A stretch of 10,964 nt of DNA from JAAYRQ01 sp035647235 (GTDB taxonomy: Bacteria > Bacillota > Syntrophomonadia > Syntrophomonadales > Syntrophomonadaceae). The DNA lies in assembly GCA_964514235.1 (NCBI GenBank), contig CAZEPV010000035.1, forward strand, positions 1 to 10,964. The letters run 5' to 3'. The notes under the pieces were generated by a model that worked only from the letters and a program-made list of their open reading frames with translations, searched no databases and was not told the DNA's origin. Below, piece after piece: positions 1-7,680 of this stretch. Each line of letters begins with the position of its first letter. Positions within the stretch are counted from its first letter, which is position 1. The position numbers and the translations under genes are program-made.

Positions 1-72
1 TTTAGAGAATAGTCTAATTAAGAAAATATTGTGGTTGTTGAAGATTAATTTGTCTAGGGAGGGGAAAATCTT

Positions 73-810
73 ATGCAAGTTTCCTTATTTATTCCATGCA
101 CAGTTGATGGGCTATTAGTCGATATAGGCAAAGACATGGTAAATCTAATGGCCAAATTAGGGTTTAACTTAAACTACCATAGTGAACAGACTTGTTGTGG
201 CCAACCAGCTATTACCGCGGGCTATACCGAAGAAGCCAAGAAAAGTGCCAAAAGGTTTATCGAGATTTTTGAAAATGATGAATATGTAGTTAGTCCTTCT
301 GGTTCTTGTGTTAACACAGTTAAATATGAGTATGCGAAAATACTGGCTGATGAACCCGATTGGTCGCAAAGGGCTGATAATTTGGCTGAAAAAATGTTCG
401 AGTTTTCTCAGTTCATGGTTGATGTTGCAGGCAAAATAGATGTAGCAGCACAGTATGCGGGTAAGGTTGCCTACCATAATAGCTGCCATTTATTACGAGG
501 ACTAGGAGTGAAAGAGCAACCAATTCAAATGTTAAATGCAGTTAAAGATATCGAATTGGTACCTCTGGACGGTGCGGAAGTATGTTGCGGTTTTGGGGGA
601 CAATTCGCCCTAAAGTATCCCTTTATTTCTGAAGCCATAGTTAAAAACAAGGTTAAAAAGTTCATAGATAGTAGTGCAGAAATATTAATTCTGGCTGATC
701 CTGGTTGTTTGTTAAATATTAATGGATATTTACACAGAAACCACCCCGACTTAAAAGCTATGCATTTAGTATCATTTTTAGCCAACCATTTAGAAGGGGG
801 GACTAATTAA
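73..810 (+). CDS. lutA: LutA, lactate utilization Fe-S/CCG-domain subunit
   Basis: A 245-residue protein of the LutA/YkgE family, one subunit of the LutABC complex that oxidises L-lactate to pyruvate in the cytoplasm. It has the two cysteine-rich CCG modules of the family. The first has Cys9 and the CCGQPA motif at residues 41-46, with Cys79 downstream. The second has HNSCH around Cys138, then CCGFGG at 171-176 and Cys212. These cysteines are expected to bind an iron-sulfur cluster, as in heterodisulfide reductase subunit B. The ATG follows a strong GGGAGGGG ribosome binding site. Its stop TAA shares a base with the lutB ATG (TAATG), so the two are translationally coupled. The 72 bases upstream show no gene and no promoter I would defend, so the operon could begin outside the window. 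Length is normal and nothing is missing. Confidence 0.95.
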   Translation: MQVSLFIPCTVDGLLVDIGKDMVNLMAKLGFNLNYHSEQTCCGQPAITAGYTEEAKKSAKRFIEIFENDEYVVSPSGSCVNTVKYEYAKILADEPDWSQRADNLAEKMFEFSQFMVDVAGKIDVAAQYAGKVAYHNSCHLLRGLGVKEQPIQMLNAVKDIELVPLDGAEVCCGFGGQFALKYPFISEAIVKNKVKKFIDSSAEILILADPGCLLNINGYLHRNHPDLKAMHLVSFLANHLEGGTN

Positions 811-2273
811 TGAAAGCAAATCCTCGTATGTTTAAAAAAATAGCTAAGGAAGAAGCAGCCAACCAAGCGCAAATTGATTTTATGGGTATGGTAAGTGGAG
901 TTTTCAATTACCTATGTGATACAGCTATGGGTGTCTACGGTGATGATATGGCACAAGAAGCAGCTAGGACAACAGGAGGCCAAATCCGCCATAACACTCT
1001 TAGCAATTTAGCTGAATTGCTAGAAAAGTTTGAAGAAAAGGCCACCGCAAATGGAATGAAGGTTTTATGGGCTAAGGATGCAGATGAAGCCTGCCAAACT
1101 GTGGTTGAACTGGTAAAAAAATATGATGCCAAGGTAATCACTAAAGGTAAATCAATGATTACGGAAGAAATTGATTTAAATAGTTATATTGAGGAAAAAA
1201 CTGATGCCAAGATATATGAAGGTGATTTGGGCGAATTCATTGTACAATTACGTGGGACCGCCCCATTTCATATAGTCGGTCCCGCCATTAATCTAAAATT
1301 AAACGAGATGGTAGATATCTTGCATGATAATATCGATATGCCCCAAACAGAAGACGCCAATGAAATCGCCAATTATGTTCGTGGTTTTCTAAGGACCCAA
1401 TTCCAACAAGCTGATATGGGGATAACTGGGGTTAATCAGGCTATTGCCTCTACGGGAAGTCTACTTTTGGTTGAAAATGAAGGTAATATCCGTTGGTCGA
1501 CTTCCGCACCTAAGGTCCATGTAGCATTAATGAGCATTGAAAAAGTATGTGATAATTTAGTCGATGCTTTTTACCTAGCTGGGCTTTTGACCCGTAATTG
1601 TACAGGTCAATCTATCACATCATACGTATCCCTAATTAATCAGCCCCGCCTAGAAGGTGAACATGATGGGCCCGAAGAAATTTATGTAATAATTTTAGAC
1701 AATGGCCGTTCTAAGGCATACTTAGATGAGGAATTAAGGGAAACTCTACGCTGTATTAGGTGTGGTAGATGTTGTATTAAATGCCCTATTTATCTTACTG
1801 TAGGTGCCTATCCTTATAGTAATTCCTACCCAGGACCCATGGGGGTTGTCTTAATGCCCCTGCTAATTGGAGTAGATGAAACTGAAGACCTTTTTGAAGC
1901 CTGTACACTTTGCGGTGCTTGTGCAGAAATTTGCCCTGCCCAGGTTCCCCATCTGACACTTTATGCCCGATATAGACAGATGAAAGCCCAAGGAGACAGA
2001 GAATTTAAAGCTACGAGTAGTATTACTAATAGGCTCTTATTTAAATCCTTTGTACGCGGCATAAGCAAGCGTAAATTTTATGAAAGGGGACTATCGGTAG
2101 CTCGTACTTTTTCCAAGCGCTCGGTTAAAGATGGTTATATTACGAGATTGCCTGGCCCCGCTTCTAGCTGGTTTACCTGTCGTGATTTACCAGAAATACC
2201 AGCTACGACTTTTAAAGACTATTGGGAAAGTGAAGGTTATAAACTAGCAAAGGAGGGCGAAAAAGATGAGTAG
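810..2273 (+). CDS. lutB: LutB, lactate utilization ferredoxin/LUD subunit
   Basis: A 487-residue LutB/YkgF-type protein, the large electron-transfer subunit of the L-lactate oxidising complex. The N-terminal two thirds form the LUD domain, including the stretch with TGVNQAIASTGSLLLVENEG. The C-terminal part carries two ferredoxin-type 4Fe-4S motifs. The first is CIRCGRCCIKCP, Cys315 to Cys325. The second is CTLCGACAEICP, Cys365 to Cys375. Electrons from lactate would pass through these clusters to an acceptor that is not encoded here. The start overlaps the lutA stop by one base. The 3' end overlaps lutC by 8 bases, and the lutC ribosome binding site AAAGGAGGG lies inside the lutB coding sequence. 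Length and motif order match the family, and all eight cluster cysteines are present. Confidence 0.95.
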   Translation: MKANPRMFKKIAKEEAANQAQIDFMGMVSGVFNYLCDTAMGVYGDDMAQEAARTTGGQIRHNTLSNLAELLEKFEEKATANGMKVLWAKDADEACQTVVELVKKYDAKVITKGKSMITEEIDLNSYIEEKTDAKIYEGDLGEFIVQLRGTAPFHIVGPAINLKLNEMVDILHDNIDMPQTEDANEIANYVRGFLRTQFQQADMGITGVNQAIASTGSLLLVENEGNIRWSTSAPKVHVALMSIEKVCDNLVDAFYLAGLLTRNCTGQSITSYVSLINQPRLEGEHDGPEEIYVIILDNGRSKAYLDEELRETLRCIRCGRCCIKCPIYLTVGAYPYSNSYPGPMGVVLMPLLIGVDETEDLFEACTLCGACAEICPAQVPHLTLYARYRQMKAQGDREFKATSSITNRLLFKSFVRGISKRKFYERGLSVARTFSKRSVKDGYITRLPGPASSWFTCRDLPEIPATTFKDYWESEGYKLAKEGEKDE

Positions 2274-2910
2274 TCGCAGCCTAATATTAGAGAATCTGAG
2301 AAGTTCAGCCCCCCAAACTAAAAGCGAAAGCATTGTGGCCCCTTTCACCATAGGCCCAGGGGCTGTAGACTTATTTGAAGAAAAAGCAACTGCGGCTGGG
2401 GCTAAAGTCCTTATAGTAGATGGACTCCCCGCAGCCCAAGATAAAATCAAAGAAATCTTAGCCGAAGTAGCTGGAGATATAATTTATTCTGGTGATGAAT
2501 TCCTAAAAGAACTGCAATTAAAAGATATTATTGACACTAGTAACCGCACTGCCAGCGAAGTTCACCTGGAAAATAGTGCAGATTACAGAAAGATAGTTTT
2601 TGCAGCTGCCATAGGTATTACCAGTTGCCATTATGCCATAGCTGAATCTGGCTCGGTAGTTATAGAACACCAACATAATAATGAACGACTAGTATCATTA
2701 GCTCCAGAAACATATATTTGTATTCTAAGGGAAGAACAGATCTTAGAAAACCGTTACATGATGGCCCAGATTATAGAGGAAAAAGCTAAACTACCTTCGG
2801 CTTTTACTCTAATCACTGGGGTCAGCCGCACAGCCGATGTAGCCCTGCAAGTTGTCCTAGGGATGCATGGCCCCAAAAACGTATATCTAATCGTATGTAA
2901 AAACATCTAA
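2266..2910 (+). CDS. lutC: LutC, lactate utilization LUD-domain subunit
   Basis: A 214-residue LutC/YkgG protein made of a single LUD domain, the third subunit of the lactate-oxidising complex. Recognisable family segments are ITSCHYAIAESGSVV, the following HNNERLVSLAPETYICIL, and the C-terminal LITGVSRTADVALQVVLGMHGPK, which resembles the conserved SRTADIE/GPK ending. The ATG at 2266 has an AAAGGAGG site eight to ten bases upstream, inside lutB, giving an 8-base overlap and implying coupling. A strong hairpin follows 20 bases after the stop, so the operon ends here. There is no lutR-type GntR regulator or lactate permease in the window; if present, they lie upstream. Confidence 0.94.
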   Translation: MSSRSLILENLRSSAPQTKSESIVAPFTIGPGAVDLFEEKATAAGAKVLIVDGLPAAQDKIKEILAEVAGDIIYSGDEFLKELQLKDIIDTSNRTASEVHLENSADYRKIVFAAAIGITSCHYAIAESGSVVIEHQHNNERLVSLAPETYICILREEQILENRYMMAQIIEEKAKLPSAFTLITGVSRTADVALQVVLGMHGPKNVYLIVCKNI

Positions 2911-2931
2911 TAATTATATAGTCTAACTTTA

Positions 2932-2965
2932 AACAGGGTGTTGGTTAATAAGCCAACACCCTGTT
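2932..2965 (+). terminator. Hairpin at the end of lutABC
   Basis: A perfect 13-bp stem, AACAGGGTGTTGG pairing with CCAACACCCTGTT, around an 8-base loop that can close further. It lies 20 bases after the lutC stop. The T-tract after it is weak on the + strand (CTATTGG), so termination may be partial, but position and stem strength fit an operon end. Confidence 0.8.
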
Positions 2966-3093
2966 CTATTGGTAAAACCTGCCTTCTATTCGCCATTTTC
3001 GCCCAAATTTCCTTTTAAAACCAATAAAAACCCTAAATTTAAGTTGCCCTTGTCAATCTGATTGGTGAGAAAGATTGATAAAAAAGCATTTAA

Positions 3094-3923
3094 GGATTAC
3101 AAACCTATGATGGTATAAAATACATTAGTCCAATTAATCGCTTTTATGTTTTAATAACTCCTTTTGTCTATGCAGGAGAAGAGGCAGATGGGTTCGACTT
3201 GATTACTGATTATGTACAATCAAGTGAAAATAGGGGTAAATTGGTTAAAGTCTCTATTAAAGATGGTGAGGCTACTATCTTCTTGGATTTAAAAGAATTT
3301 AAAAAAGCTGCATCATATTTACGGCTATTATCCCGAATATTACCCAGTAGATGCATTACAAGGAGGTCCATTCACAATCGCAGTAGGAGCAGGAAAAGTA
3401 GAAGATGCCTACATAGACCGATTAAATTCTATGGATTATAGTAGCTACGAATTTACCCTACCCATAGTGGTCTTATTAATGGAAAATGGTAGTGTAGATT
3501 GGCTTTTTGCCGATCCATTTGATACTGCAGATTTAGATTATATGGGTGGTGAATATGGGGACTATCAAAACTTCCGTGGTAATGGCAGCTTAGCCCATAT
3601 AGATAATTATAGCTCCTTTGCTTATGAATCAGATAATGAAGGCAGGGGCAATATGGCCCTTTATTTGATAAATGAAGCTGGTAAGAAATTCGACTGGAAC
3701 AGCTAGATTAATTACAGCTACTAAACAGAAATATCCCCTAGGCACCTCGGTACTCGACCCAGCACTTGAAAAAACTGCCTATGAGCCAGTTCATAAGCTG
3801 CCCAATACTATTAGCGGCAGCTATCGGGCGGAAATAGACTTTAATGCTGAATTAGTGCTTTATCATAATGATGGAGATATCCCATACCGGCTTGATGGAG
3901 AAATGCAGATACTTAGATTTTAG
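3094..3923 (+). pseudogene. Frameshifted remnant of a gene of unknown family
   Basis: Three consecutive reading frames join into one plausible protein once two frameshifts are allowed. The first frame is open from 3094 and runs to about 3305, without a convincing start codon; the TTG at 3199 has no good ribosome binding site. It includes a hydrophobic stretch (FYVLITPFVYAGEEA) that may be the end of a worn signal peptide. The second frame runs from about 3305 to 3690, with IYGYYPEYYPVDALQGG then DAYIDRLNSMDYSSYEF and a Tyr/Asp/Gly-rich acidic part. The third runs from about 3700 to 3923 and ends in GEMQILRF. The two breaks fall near 3300-3318 and 3685-3705. I do not recognise the family. A secreted or surface protein of roughly 270 residues is a fair guess from composition only. 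A sequencing error could explain one break, but two breaks plus the lost start favour a pseudogene. Confidence 0.7.
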
Positions 3924-3970
3924 CGATACTAGTTTGATTAGATTACCTACTTCCTAGACATAATTTATAC

Positions 3971-4008
3971 AAAAAGGATCACCTTCTTGTATAGGGTGAT
4001 CCTTTTTT
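3971..4008. terminator. Intrinsic terminator, active both ways
   Basis: A 13-bp stem (AAAAAGGATCACC with GGTGATCCTTTTT) and an 11-base loop, followed by a T-run on the + strand and by TTTTT on the - strand. It closes the pseudogene region and separates it from the gene at 4123. The sequence to its right resembles the segment flanking the terminators at 7461 and 9148. Confidence 0.85.
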
Positions 4009-4122
4009 CCGTTCCCTTCCCCATCTATTCATTTTCCCTATGTACTATCCATTCCCTTCCATTTAAAAAGCTATAGGAAATATGAATTTTTTACGATATA
4101 TATAATGGAAGGGGGTTTTAAG

Positions 4123-4689
4123 ATGGAGATACCCTTGATAGCTAGAACTAGCATAAATATAAGTATGTATAATGGTCAAAAAAACCTTATTTCTGACCAA
4201 TCCTTAATAGAGGAGACTATAAACCAGCCTAATTCTAATAGTGCTGCCGATAATGTCTCTATTTCCGTTGCGGCCAGAAATGCTGCCCAGGAAAAAGACC
4301 CCTTAACTCCCAAAATTGATGACTTCTATACTGCCATGGAATTATTAAAAAATCTGAACGAGACAGCCGAAGCTAGAGAAGATGGGTTTACTGAGCGACT
4401 CAAATGCATTAAAATTGCCTTACGCATTATTAGAGGTGATAAAGTCCCCCTTAAAGATATGGCCTTTTTAGCTGAAAAAGAGCCAGCCATGTATTCCAAT
4501 GCTATTCTATTAAAACGCAGTAACGATAACCCCAAAAAACATAAAAGCTTAATAAATGAGGAGAAAAAAGATTCGTCCACGGATTCACTTGATGCGAATG
4601 CGCCCCCCGAAATAGTTGCCCCTGAAACTATAGCTGGGGATGCTATTAATGTGGAAGATGTAGAAGTTTCAGTTGAGCTTGGGTCATAG
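4123..4689 (+). CDS. Conserved-looking hypothetical protein, 188 aa
   Basis: I do not recognise a named family. The chosen ATG at 4123 has a GGAAGGGGG ribosome binding site seven bases upstream. An in-frame ATG at 4105 would place that site inside the gene, so it is less likely. There is no signal peptide or membrane segment, so a cytoplasmic protein is expected. A central compact part of about residues 75-130 is rich in helix formers, with ERLKCIKIALRIIRGDKVP followed by MAFLAEKEPAMYSNAI. My recollection is that similar small Clostridia proteins carry the pattern I-A-x-R-I-x-x-G-D-K-V-P, without assigned function. The last 50 residues are low-complexity, acidic and Ser/Asp/Glu-rich, probably disordered. 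A TATAAT-like hexamer at 4101-4106 is too near the ribosome binding site to be a convincing promoter. The gene is convergent with 4839-6446 and ends before a shared terminator. Confidence 0.75.
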   Translation: MEIPLIARTSINISMYNGQKNLISDQSLIEETINQPNSNSAADNVSISVAARNAAQEKDPLTPKIDDFYTAMELLKNLNETAEAREDGFTERLKCIKIALRIIRGDKVPLKDMAFLAEKEPAMYSNAILLKRSNDNPKKHKSLINEEKKDSSTDSLDANAPPEIVAPETIAGDAINVEDVEVSVELGS

Positions 4690-4740
4690 TATTTTTATAG
4701 CCTCGCTTTAAAACTGGCAGATAGTATGAATGGCAGTCAA

Positions 4741-4776
4741 AAAGACCACCTTTCTATGAGCAAAAAGGCGGTCTTT
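4741..4776. terminator. Terminator shared by two convergent genes
   Basis: A 10-bp stem with one mismatch (AAAGACCACC with GGCGGTCTTT) between convergent genes. On the - strand it is followed by TTTTT, so it is strongest for the secreted transglutaminase-like gene. The flank to its right matches loosely the start of the repeated module at 7453 and 9140. Confidence 0.75.
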
Positions 4777-4838
4777 ACTGATTAAAATCCATCTATTATA
4801 AATTCTTCCCCATCAACAGCAGTATAAATTAAAGCTAG

Positions 4839-6446
4839 TTATTCCCATTTATGGGTTGCCCTCATCTGAGAGTCAGTTTTTAATACATAGTCATTAGTTT
4901 TCGATGTGCTGGTCCAAGTTGGATCAACATGTAGCCACTCTCCATCCAATAAGACTTTAACCCAAGCATGTTTTTCATCCTCACCCATTCCTACTACTAC
5001 TTTGGATTCTATCCCAGCATGGTAAAGGGTTGCATGCAATGCATCAGCATATCCTTGACATACCGATGTTCCAAGAACCAAGGAACTATAGGCCGAATTA
5101 TAAATAGGATCCCTTTCCTCAAGAACAGTTGCCGCTGCTTGGTAATTATAAGATACATTATCTGCAAAATATTTGTTGAGTATTTCTACCTTGGTCTGGT
5201 CTGACATACTATTATTTATTAACTTATTCACTATTTTCTTGGCTTCTTTATTTATAATTGGCCTAACAGGTTTGTCCTGGTAAGTATAGCTATAATATAT
5301 CCCATGTTTCACATATTCACTATTCCTTGCAAAATCAACATAATTAGACATGTCAAAGGAGGTTTTATAGTCCCCAAAATCGTCTATTTTAGCATAATCA
5401 AATTCCCCGAATATATTGTCATATACACTGCCTTTTTCTGGGTCTCTTTCTAGGTCCCTCCTAGTAAGTGTCCGATTAAATTTAAGGGCTATGATATCTA
5501 TTGCTTCTTCATGTGTCATATAAATATCATACATCTTTTCCTTAAAATCTATTTCATTTTCTACCTCTATTATTTTCATATTAATATTAGCATCAGTTCC
5601 GACTGCTTTCCTATCTAAATATAATACTTTGTTTTCCACATCATATTCATAGTTATAGCAAAGTATATCTGCAATATGTATTACGTCCATTAAGTAAGTA
5701 TCACCAATAAAATATTGCATGCGACTAACAGCTTCTGGTGAGGCATGCCTATTATATCCGCTCAATATATAAGTATTTTCCCTACCTGAAAATATCTCGA
5801 AATTTGTATATAGTGTAACCATGCCATCTTTAATTTCCACATCAGCATATGGATTTAATTCTTGTGCTAGAAGCTCTAATGGCGCTAAGATGACATTTTC
5901 ATATATATAATTATCCCCACCATCATAGAATCTGGCGTAATTACTTATATTCGATCTTTTTCCATTTATTAAAACTGTAATCCCATCATCGCTTTCTAGG
6001 CCCCTATCTTCTTTGGCCATATTAATTTCTTTTGTAGAAGAATTCCAGTTTACCTCGTAGCCCAAAGACTCTCCTATAAATCTAACAGGAACCATAACCC
6101 TATTATTTGATATATAGGCTGGTTCCTCCATTATTTTATTCCTATTGCCAACAGTGCTAGATACTAGACCTACAGTTAAGCCTACATATAAATCTTCCTT
6201 TTGGTTATAGGCTCTTGCTGTCTGGTCATCTGCAGTCCATTCCACTTCCATCCCAATAGCCTCGAACATTGCTCGTAAAGGTATGAATGTCCTGCCATTT
6301 TTAATTTCCGGTGCAGTGTCAGTTTTCACTTGTTTGCCATTTACCTTTAAGGTAATTTCCTTAGCTTGTATAGGGTTACTAAAGCTCATCAATCCTATAA
6401 GCAATAATAACAACAATACCACATTGCCTATTCTAATATTTTTCAA
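4839..6446 (-). CDS. Secreted CuAO_N-repeat and transglutaminase-like protein
   Basis: A 535-residue exported protein. Residues 1-28 are a signal peptide with a Leu-rich core ending near IQAKE. Residues of about 29-145 hold two copper-amine-oxidase-N-type (PF07833-like) units, visible as NGRTFIPLRAMFEAIGMEVEW and NNRVMVPVRFIGESLGYEVNW, each a wall-associated beta module common in Clostridia. A middle region of about 150-400 has no motif I recognise. The C-terminus is a transglutaminase-like domain with a full triad: Cys463 in GTSVCQGYA, His493 in KHAWVKV, Asp508 in HVDPTW. A role in cell-wall or surface-protein cross-linking or peptide cleavage is inferred from the fold; the substrate is unknown. 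The start is a TTG preceded by AAGGAGG at about ten bases. It seems monocistronic and ends at the shared terminator. Intact and full length. Confidence 0.88.
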   Translation of the reverse strand: MKNIRIGNVVLLLLLLIGLMSFSNPIQAKEITLKVNGKQVKTDTAPEIKNGRTFIPLRAMFEAIGMEVEWTADDQTARAYNQKEDLYVGLTVGLVSSTVGNRNKIMEEPAYISNNRVMVPVRFIGESLGYEVNWNSSTKEINMAKEDRGLESDDGITVLINGKRSNISNYARFYDGGDNYIYENVILAPLELLAQELNPYADVEIKDGMVTLYTNFEIFSGRENTYILSGYNRHASPEAVSRMQYFIGDTYLMDVIHIADILCYNYEYDVENKVLYLDRKAVGTDANINMKIIEVENEIDFKEKMYDIYMTHEEAIDIIALKFNRTLTRRDLERDPEKGSVYDNIFGEFDYAKIDDFGDYKTSFDMSNYVDFARNSEYVKHGIYYSYTYQDKPVRPIINKEAKKIVNKLINNSMSDQTKVEILNKYFADNVSYNYQAAATVLEERDPIYNSAYSSLVLGTSVCQGYADALHATLYHAGIESKVVVGMGEDEKHAWVKVLLDGEWLHVDPTWTSTSKTNDYVLKTDSQMRATHKWE

Positions 6447-6520
6447 TACCTAGCCCCCTCCTTACAGAAATCTTATTATTTTTGAGCACTTTAAATAATT
6501 AGATAAAAAAAAGAAAAATC

Positions 6521-6644
6521 CTCTATACCAGCTAGGTATTCCCTAACAATTATACTAACTAATGCACTATGAGATATTTGCTTTTCCCTAGTTAGTTTTT
6601 TATCCCGTCAACCTGTTTTCGGTCCAGGGGGGCAAACACTCTGC
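6521..6644 (-). pseudogene. Decayed ribbon-helix-helix gene in copy 1
   Basis: Read on the - strand, this gives KQVDGIKKLTREKQISHSALV then IIVREYLAGIED, clearly the same protein as the ribbon-helix-helix remnants in copies 2 and 3. One extra base around 6625-6640 breaks the frame before the first helix. The frame also runs on at the C-terminus past the position where copies 2 and 3 stop. There is no start codon. It is a dead CopG/MetJ-type DNA-binding gene. Confidence 0.65.
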
Positions 6645-6750
6645 GTTATTGAATTTATCCAAAAATATCGTATCATTTTATATCGCAATGGTAGACAAGC
6701 TGGAAGACATGTGCAAGATGAAATCACAATTAAACCTAAAGTCAAAGACG
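6521..6750. repeat. Degenerate copy 1 of the island repeat module
   Basis: This stretch aligns with the interior of the two 365-bp repeats (around 7541-7750 and 9228-9437). Shared blocks include AGCTAGGTATTCCCT, AACTAATGCACTA and CGCAATGGTAGACAAGCTGGAAG. Many substitutions and at least one extra base separate it from them. It lacks the leading terminator and the trailing promoter of the intact copies. Together with the two gene remnants it carries, it fills the gap between the secreted-protein gene and hicA. Confidence 0.85.
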
Positions 6751-6806
6751 GAAAAATCATATTTTATACAGAACAAGAAGATCATAGATATATTGTAGGT
6801 GTGTAA
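6645..6806 (+). pseudogene. 3' end of an unrecognised gene, longest copy
   Basis: A 53-codon + strand frame without a start codon, beginning VIEFIQKYRI and passing through YRIILYRNGRQAGRHV, then QDEITIKPKVKDGKIIF and ending HRYIVGV. I do not recognise the family; the end looks like a small beta-rich C-terminal domain. The core recurs in copies 2 and 3. The codon differences within YRIILYRNGRQAGRHV are all silent (ATC/ATT, TTA/CTT, TAT/TAC, AGA/AGG), which argues that this strand was coding while the copies diverged. The 5' part is missing at the junction with the minus-strand remnant. In copies 2 and 3 the homologous frame stops earlier. Confidence 0.6.
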
Positions 6807-6882
6807 TTAGTTTTTCAGCTTGGGGACTATAAAAATTAATGACAGACTTAAGATAAACATATTTAATTATGGCCCTTCATGA

Positions 6883-7128
6883 TTAATTAAAAAGTTCCTG
6901 TATAATCTGCCCCTTATTTACATTTAGATAGCCTGCTACATCTGTTATAACCGAGTTAATGGTCCCTATTCTTAAGGGTTTATGATTAGGAATAGTTATA
7001 TGATGTTCACCAACATGGCTATTAGAAGTTAGGCGGATATGGCTACCTGTTTGCCTAGTAACCCCATAACCATATCTTTCAAGAAGTTTCACTAATGTCT
7101 TTCCATCAATATCTCTTGGGATTCTCAT
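6883..7128 (-). CDS. hicA: HicA-type mRNA interferase toxin
   Basis: An 81-residue HicA toxin of normal length. HicA proteins have a dsRBD-like fold and cleave mRNA independently of the ribosome. The family signature is present: LVKLLERYGYGVTRQTGSHIRLT around residues 12-34, with the catalytic His in GSHIRLT, followed by HHITIPNHKPLRIGTINSVI. Its ATG overlaps the stop of hicB in an ATGA junction, and its ribosome binding site (GAGG) lies inside hicB, so toxin translation depends on antitoxin translation. All expected features are intact, so the pair is probably functional. It is followed only by AT-rich sequence with a weak hairpin. Confidence 0.93.
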   Translation of the reverse strand: MRIPRDIDGKTLVKLLERYGYGVTRQTGSHIRLTSNSHVGEHHITIPNHKPLRIGTINSVITDVAGYLNVNKGQIIQELFN

Positions 7129-7334
7129 ATGGCTATAACCTCTTCTTTAACAAAATGAAGCCTTAATATTTGGGGTAATTCATCTTCACTAAAATGGCAT
7201 CTTATGGCATCCTTTATTTCCGTTTTTATTTCATCCATTGAATCCCCCTCAGTAAATATGGAATGACCCAATGCTTTGGCTACATAGCCTCCCTCTGGTG
7301 CCTCCTCTACTAGGAAGATAATTTCTTTGTCCAT
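7125..7334 (-). CDS. hicB: HicB-type antitoxin
   Basis: A short HicB antitoxin of 69 residues. I start it at the ATG at 7334 because AAAGGTGA sits six bases upstream; the alternative GTG at 7343 would overlap that site. It has the HicB core beta-sheet segment with EEAPEGGYVAKALGHSIFTEGDS followed by a helix (MDEIKTEIKDAIRCHF), the part that folds over HicA and blocks it. There is no C-terminal helix-turn-helix or ribbon-helix-helix domain, unlike longer HicB proteins, so autoregulation by HicB alone is uncertain. Gene order is antitoxin first, with a 4-base overlap into hicA. Confidence 0.9.
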   Translation of the reverse strand: MDKEIIFLVEEAPEGGYVAKALGHSIFTEGDSMDEIKTEIKDAIRCHFSEDELPQILRLHFVKEEVIAI

Positions 7335-7436
7335 TAATTTCACCTTTCCTTTTCATTTATAATGCTTATGTTATCATGATATCAAAATGATTTCCAAATA
7401 TGCTAGCAAATCGACATCAATGTAATTACCATCTAT

Positions 7437-7445
7437 ATTATAACA
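7437..7445 (-). promoter_or_regulatory. Extended -10 promoter for hicBA
   Basis: On the - strand this reads TGTTATAAT, a perfect extended -10. The same 14 bases, ATGTTATAATATAG, occur at the relE promoter. It lies about 100 bases before hicB. A second candidate nearer the gene is TTGATA (7380-7385), 18 bases, TATAAA (7356-7361). A perfect 10-bp palindrome, TATCATGATA (7372-7381), lies between the two and could be an operator. Confidence 0.6.
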
Positions 7446-7460
7446 TTTATCCCCACCAAA

Positions 7461-7490
7461 AAGACCACCCTTCACACCAAAGGTGGCCTT
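7461..7490 (-). terminator. Terminator of the RHH remnant, copy 2
   Basis: On the - strand, AAGGCCACC pairs with GGTGGTCTT (one G-T pair) around a 12-base loop and is followed by TTTTT. It is placed 30 bases after the stop of the ribbon-helix-helix remnant. Confidence 0.7.
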
Positions 7491-7521
7491 TTCCTGATTA
7501 ACTTCCATTTATTCAACTTCC

Positions 7522-7680
7522 CTATTTATTCCCTTCCTCTACGCGAGCTAGGTATTCCCTTATAATCATTCTAACTAATGCACTACGGGATATTTGTTCT
7601 TCCCTAGCTAGTTTCTTTATTTCTTCAACCTGGTTACGGGTCAGGGAGCAATCATTGCACGTAATTAATTTTGTCCGAAC
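7522..7680 (-). pseudogene. Start-less ribbon-helix-helix (CopG-type) gene, copy 2
   Basis: A 52-codon frame on the - strand that covers almost a whole CopG/Arc-type DNA-binding protein: a beta-strand segment (TKLITCNDCSLT), helix 1 (RNQVEEIKKLAREEQ), the turn ISRS, and helix 2 (ALVRMIIREYLARVEEGNK). The hydrophobic pattern and the S-R-S-x-L-x-R turn are typical of antitoxins and plasmid copy regulators. An in-frame TAA lies directly before codon 1 (GTT), and no ATG, GTG or TTG occurs before helix 1, so it looks unable to start. The 5' end was lost where it meets the + strand fragment. A rare ATT start within the frame cannot be excluded. Terminator and stop are intact. Confidence 0.65.

Noticed and set aside
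4057..4106. A sigma-D type (flagellar) promoter before the gene at 4123, considered because VSISVAARNAA resembles FlgM-like sequences.
   Set aside because: TAAA and GATAT-like boxes are about 25 bases apart rather than 15, and the protein is far longer than FlgM with no other match.
6842..6885. An AT-only hairpin after hicA as terminator.
   Set aside because: The arms TTTAATTA and TAATTAAA pair imperfectly, with almost no G/C and no clear T-run.
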